From a virus: a stretch of 35,581 nucleotides of DNA. Position numbers and translations under genes: made by a program. The stretch's first letter is position 1; every line of letters starts with the position of its first letter. The stretch spans positions 1 through 35,581 of IMG/VR virus record IMGVR_UViG_3300047157_000047. One strand, written 5' to 3'. A model generated the notes under the pieces. That model did no database searches. It saw nothing but the letters and a program-made list of their open reading frames with translations, and was not told where the DNA came from. Shown piece by piece: positions 20,457-27,789 of this stretch.

Positions 20457-21727
20457 TATAGTACCTTGTAGTTAGTGTCAGCAACTTGCTGTCTTTTGTT
20501 TTGGTTATATTTATTTTCTGTTATTCCAGTTGCTAAAGTTCTTAACGCATCACACGCATGTGAACTCCAATCATGGACTGGTTTAATTTTGTAAGTTCTT
20601 TCTTTGTCAGAAAACTTACGATGGTAATGCCTTAAAGCATTTATTAATTTTGTGCAGTTATCGACATCTATTAGACATCTTGGCAAAAGCATCTTTACAG
20701 CATGTATGCCATCTTCGATTGCCATCCTGGGAGCAACTTTAAAACGCAATCCCATTTGATAAGCAACTTCTCTTCTGGTTTTACCAGATCCAAATTCAGT
20801 CTGTTCCAAATCATGCGGTCCATAGTTTTGACCAATTACATAATCTTTTTCTTTTATAACTTCCGCATAGTGAGGCAGAGGCTCATTGTTGTTTTCATAG
20901 AAATCAACGATGTGGATCATGTGTCCAATCTGTTGGAAAAATATTAAACTTGTTGCATCATTAAAACCTAGATCCCAGGCTACATTTACTGGATAACTAG
21001 GATCTACTGGTACTCTTGTTATCTGCTTTTTGTCCTCCAAAGAGGCAATAACATCTCCATATATAGAGCCTTGAATATTGCCGATAAAAGAACATTCAAA
21101 TTCTTGTTCGTATTTTTGAGAGCCCATCACAGTCAAAGCTGCTGCTAACTCATCATCATCAACTATCTTTGTTTCACTTGCTTTTGCTACATGAAGAAAC
21201 CATTTAGGATCTCCTTGAGCTTTTTGGTAATAGTCATAAAAAAGATTTGCCATTCCTTTTGGTGTTCCAACCAAAATCATAAAACCTTTCCTATCAGATA
21301 AAGCTGGAGTAATTACTTCTGAAAGCAGCTCTGTATTAACTTGAGCAGTCTCATCTATAATACATCCATCTAAATAAATTCCTCTTATGCTATCTGGATT
21401 TTCAGATGACAGTAAAGTAATTCTAGCACCATTAACAAAATCACATCTTAATTCTGTTTCGTTATACTTTGTTCCTGGAATACCTTTTGTAAAATGTTTT
21501 AAATAATCAAAAGCTATCTTCTTTGCCTGGCTATAAGTCGGAGCTATATAGGCATACCTTGGTTGATGATTTTTACTTGTCATCGCTGCTTTGATTAAAT
21601 GATTAATACACAAAACAGTTTTGCCAAACCTCCTATGACAACAGAGTAAGCTATATCTAAACTTATCTAGTTGCTCATGTATATAAGCTTGAGCCTTTCT
21701 TGGAGTATAAGGTATTGTAACTTGCAT
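20456..21727 (-). CDS. Terminase large subunit
   Basis: 423 aa, intact. The start MQVTIPYTPRK at 21725-21727 overlaps the upstream stop (TAATG), and is preferred to the 11-codon extension. ATPase domain: Walker A HRRFGKT (residues 31-37), Walker B IYLDGCIIDE with D125/E126, coupling motif ILVGTPKGM (~151-159). RNase H-like nuclease domain: AWDLGFND (D252), IVDFYEN (D275) and a C-terminal HDWSSHACDALR Asp. It cuts and pumps concatemeric DNA into the prohead with the TerS at 22145-22570. The TerL/TerS genes are separated by a 62-aa ORF and a control region. Confidence 0.9.
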   Translation of the reverse strand: MQVTIPYTPRKAQAYIHEQLDKFRYSLLCCHRRFGKTVLCINHLIKAAMTSKNHQPRYAYIAPTYSQAKKIAFDYLKHFTKGIPGTKYNETELRCDFVNGARITLLSSENPDSIRGIYLDGCIIDETAQVNTELLSEVITPALSDRKGFMILVGTPKGMANLFYDYYQKAQGDPKWFLHVAKASETKIVDDDELAAALTVMGSQKYEQEFECSFIGNIQGSIYGDVIASLEDKKQITRVPVDPSYPVNVAWDLGFNDATSLIFFQQIGHMIHIVDFYENNNEPLPHYAEVIKEKDYVIGQNYGPHDLEQTEFGSGKTRREVAYQMGLRFKVAPRMAIEDGIHAVKMLLPRCLIDVDNCTKLINALRHYHRKFSDKERTYKIKPVHDWSSHACDALRTLATGITENKYNQNKRQQVADTNYKVL

Positions 21728-21915
21728 TAGTGAAATGTTGGAACTTTCTCTGAATGCCAATATCTCATTTTAATTCTTGCAAATACAAAGTCAGCAAACT
21801 CTATAATATCTTTTTGATCTTCAAAGCCATCAAAGCTAACCACCAACTCATTATTGTATGTAGTAAAGCTATAAGCAGATATGTTTTTATATTTATCTTT
21901 AATCTTTTTGGTCAT
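21727..21915 (-). CDS. Small protein upstream of TerL, 62 aa
   Basis: MTKKIKDKYKNISAYSFTTY begins an intact ORF whose stop overlaps the TerL start (TAATG). Mixed alpha/beta, acidic middle (FDGFEDQKDIIEF). Not recognised. It is the first gene after the 21916-22144 control region, so it heads the candidate late transcript. Confidence 0.55.
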   Translation of the reverse strand: MTKKIKDKYKNISAYSFTTYNNELVVSFDGFEDQKDIIEFADFVFARIKMRYWHSEKVPTFH

Positions 21916-22040
21916 CTAAATGTGTTTAAGTGTCTTACCTATGATTATATGTATTAAATACGCAGTACCATTTTTGTGGTGTGGTCCATTTCTACGGAAA
22001 CTAAAAAGCTTTTCCTGGAGAAAACATTAATAATTGATGG

Positions 22041-22056
22041 ACAGTCAACTACTCTA
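22041..22056 (-). repeat. attP-core-like sequence in late control region
   Basis: ACAGTCAACTACTCTA on the plus strand matches 15 of 16 bases of the tRNA-Asn-derived attP core at 32226-32241 (ACAGTCAACTGCTCTA), same orientation. Read on the minus strand the similarity extends to TAGAGTAGTTGACTGTCCATC against TAGAGCAGTTGACTGTTAATC. No complete tRNA can be folded here. TTGACT could equally be part of a promoter -35. Confidence 0.45.
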
Positions 22057-22086
22057 GCTAGTAATCATTAATTAATTTAAACAAGG

Positions 22087-22121
22087 TAGTGAATATAAGT
22101 GAATTACTTTCTTATAACCAA
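22087..22121 (-). promoter_or_regulatory. Candidate late promoter with TTCACT operators over the -10
   Basis: Minus strand: -35 TTGGTT (22116-22121), 18-bp spacer, -10 TATATT (22092-22097). Two heptamers, TTCACTT (22097-22103) and TTCACTA (22087-22093), bracket and overlap the -10 box. The same heptamer is clustered around attP. The rest of the 229-bp gap holds the core-like repeat and a small dyad (ACCTC...GAGGT, 22122-22140). This is the largest gene-free interval in the head region and precedes the TerL group. Confidence 0.45.
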
Positions 22122-22144
22122 ACCTCATGACGCAAGAGGTAACT

Positions 22145-22570
22145 TTACTTGTCCTTTATAATACCGACCTCTACATCATCTGGAGTTACATCAACAACAT
22201 TCTTATCATTAGTATTCCACTTGATCTCAATCGTTGTATCAGTCTTAACTTCTTGTCTGTCTCCATAAACTGGAATTAGTTTAGAAGCTAACCACTTGGC
22301 TAATCCTACCTTCTCTCTAACAATCATTATGTTTCGATTGTCAGCATGTTCCAACTCATCCATTGCATTCTCAATATAAGTTTGAGCACCAATTCTTCTT
22401 GCTTCGTTTATTCTTTCAAGAAAGGATTTGTTGTTTGTAATCTCTTTATAAATTCTGGTTAAGCTTGGCATATCCTTTTGTCTTGCAAGTCTAGCAAGAG
22501 GAATACCATTCATTAATTCTGTACAAATCTTATTCGTTAATTTGTCGTTTATTACTAGCTCTTTGGTCAT
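22145..22570 (-). CDS. Terminase small subunit-like protein, 141 aa
   Basis: I choose ATG 22568-22570 (MTKELVINDKLTNKICTELM); the longer frame overlaps the upstream gene. The helix-turn-helix-like segment NGIPLARLARQKDMPSLTRI, then ARRIGAQTYIENAMDELEHA and REKVGLAKWLASKLIPVYGD, match the Sf6-type small terminase family (HTH recognising DNA, oligomerising helices, then a basic WLAsKl...YGDk motif). It recognises the packaging site and regulates TerL. Overlaps the upstream HGG protein gene by 41 nt. Confidence 0.75.
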   Translation of the reverse strand: MTKELVINDKLTNKICTELMNGIPLARLARQKDMPSLTRIYKEITNNKSFLERINEARRIGAQTYIENAMDELEHADNRNIMIVREKVGLAKWLASKLIPVYGDRQEVKTDTTIEIKWNTNDKNVVDVTPDDVEVGIIKDK

Positions 22571-22745
22571 TATATTTAATAATATTATTGGCAGATCTTG
22601 CTTTGCCTTCTTTAGTTTTAGGTCCAGTAGAATAACCACCATGCACTTTGCATCTTATTCTACCATTCTTCATTACTATGCCAGGAGCTCTACAAGGTCT
22701 CTTACCTTGTTTCGTTAATGTTTCGCAAGGCAGTTTGAATTTCAT
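22530..22745 (-). CDS. HGG-motif zinc-ribbon-like phage protein, 71 aa
   Basis: The start ATG 22743-22745 (MKFKLPCETLTKQGKRPCRA); an in-frame TTG 9 nt upstream is possible. Cysteines C7, C18 and C33 plus CKVHGGYSTGPKTKEGKARS form the small 'HGG..STGP.T..G' family seen next to small terminases and other phage genes. It probably binds a metal. Function unknown, co-transcribed with TerS. Confidence 0.6.
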   Translation of the reverse strand: MKFKLPCETLTKQGKRPCRAPGIVMKNGRIRCKVHGGYSTGPKTKEGKARSANNIIKYNDQRASNKRQINE

Positions 22746-22768
22746 TGTTAGCAAAACCTAATCTATTG

Positions 22769-22834
22769 ATATGAAAAAAAAAAGAGAAAAAAAAATAGTT
22801 CCAACAGCTTCTATTATTCTGTTTGAAAGCAGTT
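22769..22834 (-). terminator. Probable rho-independent terminator before TerS group
   Basis: Minus strand: an imperfect stem (AACTGCTTTC at 22834-22825 with GAAGCTGTT at 22811-22803) is followed by GGAACTA and two T-tracts (22771-22796). It would end leftward transcripts of 24361-22934 and separate that cluster from the packaging genes. The remaining ~90 bp up to 22933 holds nothing I recognise. Confidence 0.4.
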
Positions 22835-22933
22835 ACTATTATTTTACAGCTCCAAGATAACTTTGCAACTATGATGTTTTAATATTTTGTCTTATGTGAT
22901 TTATTTTATAAAAATATTTTGAGGATAAGTTAA

Positions 22934-23392
22934 TTAACTAAACTTTTTGATTAGTATGTCAACACTTTGTGCAATAACTTTATTTGATAGCTTATCTAAT
23001 ACTTTGTCATACATTCTCTTTACACTTGTTCTATGAATACCAAAATACTTTCCAATGACTGTCCATTTATTTCTGTTAGCTCTCATCCAGGAGATCTTAC
23101 GCATCAATACTGGATCATCTGATATATCTGTTTCAATCATCAACAATAGATCTATTGCTGTATCATAATTTTGCATTTGCTTTGGAGTACCTCTTAATTT
23201 TAATTTAGGCTCTGCATGATAACCCCAGTCTTTTTTATCATAATAAGTTTCAAGCATTTGATACATACTAGGACATCTTCTATTATTTGGAGCTCTTATA
23301 AATCTTTCTGCAATAGCAGCATCTGCAAGAATATTAATAATATTACTTCTTACATATAAGTATTGGTTTATCTCATGCTCTATCTTTGACAT
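22934..23392 (-). CDS. DUF6362-like helix-turn-helix protein, 152 aa
   Basis: Start at ATG 23390-23392 (MSKIEHEINQYLYVRSNI), overlapping the upstream stop by 13 nt. The C-terminal half ISWMRANRNKWTVIGKYFGI then HRTSVKRMYDKVLDKLS is a sigma-like helix-turn-helix (W.vIg..fGihRtsvkr...k.L). The whole resembles the phage family I recall as DUF6362. It could be a transcriptional regulator of late genes, as it sits just upstream of the packaging operon. That role is inferred. Confidence 0.55.
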   Translation of the reverse strand: MSKIEHEINQYLYVRSNIINILADAAIAERFIRAPNNRRCPSMYQMLETYYDKKDWGYHAEPKLKLRGTPKQMQNYDTAIDLLLMIETDISDDPVLMRKISWMRANRNKWTVIGKYFGIHRTSVKRMYDKVLDKLSNKVIAQSVDILIKKFS

Positions 23393-23886
23393 TTTTTTAA
23401 GATCCAAGGATATTGTAATTGCTCTGGTTTAACTTTATTAAATTCTTCTGTTGGCAAACCTTCTAACTTCTCCAGGAGTTCCCATTGGTCCAAGTTTGGA
23501 TATAGATAACTTCTGATTTTAATTTGTTCAGCATCTTTGATCTGTTTGAAATGACCATTTAAAGTTCTAAAACCTTGATTGGAATATTTTTTAAATCCTA
23601 GACTTTCTATAAATTTTTTATGGCTTGGCATATCAAAAGAAATATACTTCTCTTGCTTCATACTTATTAATGGCAAATCGTTGACTTTAATTTGACTTAA
23701 TTTAATTAGCAGCTCTTCAACTTCTTTTTTAGATAATTGGAATAGACCAGCTATATCTACAATTCTAATATAGGCAGATCTTTTTTGAACATTATAGTTT
23801 GAACAGCAATAGTGATAAATTCTAAATTCTTTATCAGTCAATGCTGCATTAATAATATTAGGATCTGTTAGATAAAACTTTGACAT
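23380..23886 (-). CDS. HTH-containing protein, possible replication/regulatory role, 168 aa
   Basis: Intact; SD GGAGG with AATAACT before ATG 23886. The N-terminus ALTDKEFRIYHYCCSNYN, then IRIVDIAGLFQLSKKEVEEL looks like a winged-helix domain of the type found at the N-termini of phage replication/primosome proteins (TDKeFriY...IA..f..sk..v...i). The C-terminal half (SHKKFIESLGFKKYSNQGFR, QLQYPWILKKCQR) is not recognised. Sits in the short minus-strand cluster divergent from the repressor operon. Confidence 0.5.
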   Translation of the reverse strand: MSKFYLTDPNIINAALTDKEFRIYHYCCSNYNVQKRSAYIRIVDIAGLFQLSKKEVEELLIKLSQIKVNDLPLISMKQEKYISFDMPSHKKFIESLGFKKYSNQGFRTLNGHFKQIKDAEQIKIRSYLYPNLDQWELLEKLEGLPTEEFNKVKPEQLQYPWILKKCQR

Positions 23887-23898
23887 AGTTATTCCTCC

Positions 23899-24361
23899 TT
23901 ACAAAATTTTTATTGTGTTCGTTATCTTCAGTAATTCTTTTGAGTAAGTAATCTTTTGATTGGCAAACCTTGATATGTTCCTGGACCTTAAATTCTAAAT
24001 ACTGTAACCACTTATCTAAATCGATGTGTTGTAGATCTCCTTTAGATGGAGCTATTCTTCGAACAGAGAGGCTCTCTAATGGACCATTATCTGCTTTACC
24101 GACAGTTGTATAATAGAGCTCAAAAAAAGGTATTTGTAGAGCTGTTGCAATTTCTAAATAGATCCGCTTTGTATAAAAAGGCTTTGTTTTATACTGATTA
24201 TTAGCATTGAAGATTAAATCGGCTAAAAATAAGGCTTTTCCACATGCTGGACATTGAGAAATTTTATCAATATCCGAATAAGCTATGCCATTATGTTGGT
24301 TTCTATGCCATATTGAGTATGGTGTCTTTAAAACTCCTGGATATTGCTCTTTTCTAGCCAT
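23899..24361 (-). CDS. Cys-pair protein of unknown function, first gene of the divergent minus cluster (frameshifted end)
   Basis: MARKEQYPGVLKTPYSIWHR starts at 24361, preceded by GAGGTTAA. IDKISQCPACGKALFLADLI carries a CxxC knuckle, with a second Cys near residue 133 (IKVCQSKDY). The pattern 'D.D.i..C..C..pL.l.el....K' recalls a group of nuclease-like hypothetical proteins, but I see no certain catalytic triad. As given the ORF runs to 23858 through the next gene's SD. An indel in the AATAAAAATTTTG run would instead stop it at TAA 23899-23901, right before GGAGG, which I consider correct. Confidence 0.5.
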
Positions 24362-24423
24362 TTAACCTCAATAATCTGTTGAAATAGATAGTCAACTAAA
24401 TTTATGCGTTTTGGATAAACTCC

Positions 24424-24452
24424 TTTACTTTTCCAGGTTGAATAACTATATA
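24424..24452 (+). promoter_or_regulatory. Early-operon promoter (PRM/PR-like), possibly giving a leaderless mRNA
   Basis: -35 TTTACT (24424-24429), 17-bp spacer, -10 TATATA (24447-24452). The expected +1 falls at about 24459-24460, which is the A of an ATG (24460-24462). On the opposite strand a weaker TTGACT (24390-24395)/TATTGA (24368-24373) pair, 16-bp spacer, faces the gene at 24361. Confidence 0.55.
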
Positions 24453-24459
24453 AATGATA

Positions 24460-24558
24460 ATGTCTGATATTCAAAAATATCCAATTAAAGAAAGGCAAAT
24501 AGGCGATTGGTCTAATGTTGCTGAACTTCATCGATTACAAAATTGTAAGAACAATTAA
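24460..24558 (+). CDS. Short leaderless ORF, or frameshifted N-terminus of the repressor gene
   Basis: Reads MSDIQKYPIKERQIGDWSNV then AELHRLQNCKNN and a stop (32 aa; an ATG two codons upstream at 24454 is also possible). One added A in the TGTAAG run would continue it as KEQLKADCLERKWQMFYLF, a convincing amphipathic helix. A second indel in the A9 run at ~24610 would join it to the repressor frame. So it is either a small separate protein or the true start of the repressor gene. Confidence 0.4.
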   Translation: MSDIQKYPIKERQIGDWSNVAELHRLQNCKNN

Positions 24559-24580
24559 AGGCGGATTGCTTGGAACGCAA

Positions 24581-25822
24581 ATGGCAGATGTTTTATTTAT
24601 TTATAAAAAAAAATTCAATCAATCAGATGTACAACAAAAAAGACTTCATCTTTATGGAGAAGAAGGAGTTGTTTTTAAAAGATCTTTAGATGTCATAATG
24701 AGAAAAAAGAATGAAAGACAAAGACATGAGATGATGAATAAATTTACAGATGAATTTAATTTAACAAAATTTACTACAAACCAAACAACATCTCCAGGAA
24801 CTTTACTTGGTAGAGCTATCGAAAATACTGGTTATACAGCAAGACAATTCGCAGAAAAAACTGGAATTAAAGCACCTTCATTATACCATCATGTAAGCGG
24901 TGGCAGAGAGATCTCAAGAGAAATTGCTATAGAGTATGCAGACAAACTTAATTGCGATCCAGTTGATTTAATGTTTGATAAAAAGATGTGTCCAGTCTGG
25001 GCAAAAGTTGATTTGCTAAAACCAACTGAATTAGAAGATACTTATAATCCTGGAAGATTATTTAGTTATGCAATCGAAGATAAAGATTTTGAAAATGTTG
25101 TTGTACCAAGAGATCTTTACAGAGAAGATATTAAAGCAATTAAAATTACTGCAAGAGGATCAATGTACGATAATAAAATTGCTTTTTATTACAGAGCAGA
25201 AAATAAAGAAAATAATATTTTAAATCAATTATGTGTAGTTGGTGTTGAAGTTCCAGTTGGTCCAGTTGAATTTACAAATGATACAGAGACAAGATATTAT
25301 TTTGGTTTATATGAAGAGGTTAGAGGTCAATGTAATTTAATAAACCCAGATCCATATTCTGGAGATTTAGAAAATAAATTTATTTTAAAAAATTTTGAAC
25401 CACAATTTATCACACCAGTTGCAGCTCTTGTAAATCCAGATGCTGTAAGAGATCAAACAGATTTGAAAAAAACTATTCCACATTCAGCTTTATTTAGAAG
25501 AGAAGAAATGCTTGCAGCTGAATTAGAAAAAACAAAAAAATTATTACATGCAAAAGATAAATACGAAGAAGATCTTGGAGATGTTATTAAAGCAACAAAA
25601 GCAGAAGCTGCACAAGTAAAAGCGACAGCACAAAAAGCTTATGAATATGCTTTAGAGCAAGAAAAAAAATTAAGAGAAGATATAAAAAAAATTTCTAAAA
25701 GTATTGAACAACAAATGTATGAAGAAAAAGCAAAACATAAAATTGATTTATTTCAAAAAATTGGAGAAAAAATTAATAGAGATAGTAGAGCAAAATTAAA
25801 AATTGTTGGTGGTAAAAAATAA
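24581..25822 (+). CDS. XRE-family repressor with S24-like C-domain and a coiled-coil tail
   Basis: 413 aa from ATG 24581; start uncertain (see the ORF at 24460). Residues ~71-132 form a lambda-repressor-type HTH (TLLGRAIENTGYTARQFAEK, TGIKAPSLYHHVSGG). Residues ~133-285 resemble the LexA/CI S24 fold: IKITARGSMYDNKI has Ser194-Met, and FITPVAALV is the usual last strand. The catalytic Lys expected ~40 residues on is not evident, so self-cleavage is doubtful. Residues ~300-400 are an Ala/Glu/Lys coiled coil, which CI repressors normally lack. It is the first large early gene, so it probably sets the lysis/lysogeny state. The stop overlaps the next start (TAATG). Confidence 0.7.
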   Translation: MADVLFIYKKKFNQSDVQQKRLHLYGEEGVVFKRSLDVIMRKKNERQRHEMMNKFTDEFNLTKFTTNQTTSPGTLLGRAIENTGYTARQFAEKTGIKAPSLYHHVSGGREISREIAIEYADKLNCDPVDLMFDKKMCPVWAKVDLLKPTELEDTYNPGRLFSYAIEDKDFENVVVPRDLYREDIKAIKITARGSMYDNKIAFYYRAENKENNILNQLCVVGVEVPVGPVEFTNDTETRYYFGLYEEVRGQCNLINPDPYSGDLENKFILKNFEPQFITPVAALVNPDAVRDQTDLKKTIPHSALFRREEMLAAELEKTKKLLHAKDKYEEDLGDVIKATKAEAAQVKATAQKAYEYALEQEKKLREDIKKISKSIEQQMYEEKAKHKIDLFQKIGEKINRDSRAKLKIVGGKK

Positions 25823-26049
25823 TGATTTGGAAGTTAGACGAAAACAAAAACGAATATACAACAGCTGCTGGAGCAGCTAAATATATTGGATTACCAAGAA
25901 CAACTTTTATTTATTACACAGCAGATGAACATCCTTACAAAGTTCCATACAAAATAATGTTATTTAAAAAGGTTTTTTACAAATCAGATTTAGATGAGTT
26001 TGTCGAATATGATAATAAAATCAAATACATAATAAATATGAATAACTGA
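25822..26049 (+). CDS. Excisionase/MerR-like winged-helix DNA-binding protein, 75 aa
   Basis: The core YTTAAGAAKYIGLPRTTFIY, then VPYKIMLFKKVFYKSDLDEF, is the 'ts.eAAk.lgls..tl..y......ip....g....f...dL..f' pattern of the excisionase/HTH_17 family. The start overlaps the repressor stop (TAATG). With the integrase present, a Xis-type directionality factor is the natural reading; a Cro-like regulator is the alternative. The last residues (IKYIINMNN) overlap a possible start of the next gene. Confidence 0.6.
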   Translation: MIWKLDENKNEYTTAAGAAKYIGLPRTTFIYYTADEHPYKVPYKIMLFKKVFYKSDLDEFVEYDNKIKYIINMNN

Positions 26050-27102
26050 AACAAACCAGTTTCAGATCCTTTAGCAGAAGCTTTAGAAAAAACATTACCG
26101 ACCTTTGCAAGAAAATTAAAAATCAATCATTACTCCCCAACACAATTTGCTATTCCAGATGCAGCTTGGTTATTCAAGTATGTATTTATGGACCAGAAGA
26201 TGAGAAGAGAATTACTTCCATCTAATGCAGCTATGGAAGCTGGAAAAATTGTTGGAGAAGTTCTTCAAAGAATTTACGCAGATACAATTTATAAATTACA
26301 TCCAGTTAAGAAAAAAGTTGCACCAACAACAAATGAAAAAATTACAAAAGATGCAGCTCTCCAGGAGGAGATAGAAAAATTAAAAGAGTATGTTCCTAAT
26401 GATGAGAAGGATAGCGACAAGAAGCAAAAATATTTAGAAGAAATTCCAGAAGTAATTAATAATGCTTTATCTGGATTAAAAGAACTAGCGGTAGCAAGTC
26501 CTGTAACTTGCGAAAGACAAATATCAATCGATCAACTGGAAGGTTTTTCTTCTCCGTTGTTACCAACAGTTGGTAGAATTGATTTTGATTTTGGTATCAA
26601 TAGTCATGAGTTCGGTACACCTCTCACAGAGACTAATCCGACATCCCAAGTGGATGCCTTTCCTCATAAGATTATTGAGCTAAAAACCAAGTGGAGCCGA
26701 TTAGGTAAAGTTAAAAAGGATGGATCTAGGAGTTTTCTTGTTTCCTCCGTACCAGCTACCGCTAGTTTTAATCATGTTTGCCAGGTGGCAACATACGCAG
26801 CTCACTTTAATTTTAAAGTTCCAGCTTATTTACTTTATGCAACAAAATCTGGTTACACTATTTTTGATAGTACCAACTGTCATCATTTAACAGTTGATGG
26901 AATGAAAAAGAATTTACAAATAATGTTTAATACTTTTAGAAGAAGAGAACAGATCCTAACTTTATATCAAGATTACACTAGAGAAGAAATTATTGAAGGA
27001 GCAGCATCTTTGATGGACATGAACCTAGACCATCCATTTGCTTGGAATGGAATGCCACCAGAATTATTAAAAGAAGCTAAACTGTTATGGAAGCTATCAT
27101 GA
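26050..27102 (+). CDS. RecB/Cas4-type PD-(D/E)XK exonuclease
   Basis: The frame is open from 26050, directly after a TGA at 26047-26049. The first ATG is 26188, but upstream residues (KINHYSPTQFAIPDAAWLFK) clearly belong to the nuclease N-terminus ('yS.sql'). The native start is probably ATG 26038 with TGA 26047 an error or an unusual codon. Numbered from 26188: GRID (D132), IIELKTK (E164, K166) and CQVATYA (Q199, Y203) are the RecB-family motifs, and MEAGKIVGEVLQ is the N-terminal motif. With the next annealing protein it makes a two-component recombination system like Exo/Beta. Confidence 0.75.
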   Translation, partial: NKPVSDPLAEALEKTLPTFARKLKINHYSPTQFAIPDAAWLFKYVFMDQKMRRELLPSNAAMEAGKIVGEVLQRIYADTIYKLHPVKKKVAPTTNEKITKDAALQEEIEKLKEYVPNDEKDSDKKQKYLEEIPEVINNALSGLKELAVASPVTCERQISIDQLEGFSSPLLPTVGRIDFDFGINSHEFGTPLTETNPTSQVDAFPHKIIELKTKWSRLGKVKKDGSRSFLVSSVPATASFNHVCQVATYAAHFNFKVPAYLLYATKSGYTIFDSTNCHHLTVDGMKKNLQIMFNTFRRREQILTLYQDYTREEIIEGAASLMDMNLDHPFAWNGMPPELLKEAKLLWKLS

Positions 27103-27221
27103 AGTTAGAAGAATTTTATATCCAAAGAAAATTGGACCAACATAAGCAACAAGTAAAGAGAAGAATTTTATCGGCTCTCTTTATTTTAATCGTAGGAGGA
27201 ATAACTATATGGCTGATATAA
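27099..27221 (+). CDS. Small single-pass membrane protein, 40 aa
   Basis: Found by hand: ATG 27099 overlaps the exonuclease stop as ATGA, stop 27219-27221. A charged helix (MKLEEFYIQRKLDQHKQQVK) is followed by a membrane segment (LSALFILIVGGITIWLI). It contains the SD (AGGAGG) of the next gene near its end. Function unknown. Confidence 0.5.
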   Translation: MKLEEFYIQRKLDQHKQQVKRRILSALFILIVGGITIWLI

Positions 27222-27789
27222 AAGATAAGCTAGTCCAGGCTGTTAATGAATTTAAAAAATCATTAGATGGACAAACAATCCCAATACATGGAAAAAGCTA
27301 TGCTACTGTTGCATTAAGAGTAGCTGTTGCAAGAAGAGTTCTTGGAACTGCATTAGATATTGTAACAAAATAGTAAGTATCGATGTAAATACAGTAGTGA
27401 TGCAATCGGATATTTATATTGATGGTGTTCATGTATCTACTGGTCATGCTGAAGAGAAAAGAGCAGCATCAAAAATAAATCAAACTTCCGCTTTAGAGAA
27501 TTGCGAAACCTCTGCTACTGGTAGAGCTCTTGCTTTCCTAGGCTTTATTTCAGATGGAATTGCATCTGCTGAAGAAGTTTCAGCTGCAATAGTGCAGCAA
27601 GACAAAAAGATCCAAACAGCTTTAAAAGAATTAGAAGCTGTGTCTCACAAAGGATCTTATCAAGAATGGTTGTCTAAAAATAAAGCAATGTTAGGAGATC
27701 TGAAGATTAAAAATCCGATTGCCTACACCACCTTTATGGAAGATTTCCAAGTACACAAAACCAATCTGCAAACCAAAGGAGTTATTTAA
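27209..27789 (+). CDS. Probable single-strand annealing protein, 193 aa with one frameshift
   Basis: ATG 27209 follows AGGAGGAATAACTAT. As given it stops at ~27373 (DIVTK stop). Adding one A to ACAAAA continues as IVSIDVNTVVMQSDIYIDGV, and 581+1 nt closes the frame. The motif INQTSALENCETSATGRALA then FLGFISDGIASAEEVSAAI matches a phage recombination-protein family ('SALEncETSA.GRALa.lG.....iASAeEv') usually found beside PD-(D/E)XK exonucleases. N-terminal DGQTIPIHGKSYATVALRV also fits. It would coat resected ends and anneal strands, which may be how this polymerase-less phage makes concatemers. Confidence 0.6.

Noticed and set aside
24328-24531. Minus ORF (67 aa) over the divergent promoter region
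   Set aside because: It overlaps the plus-strand promoter and ORF and runs into the 24361 gene; the plus-strand reading (MSDIQKYPIKERQ...) has better protein character.
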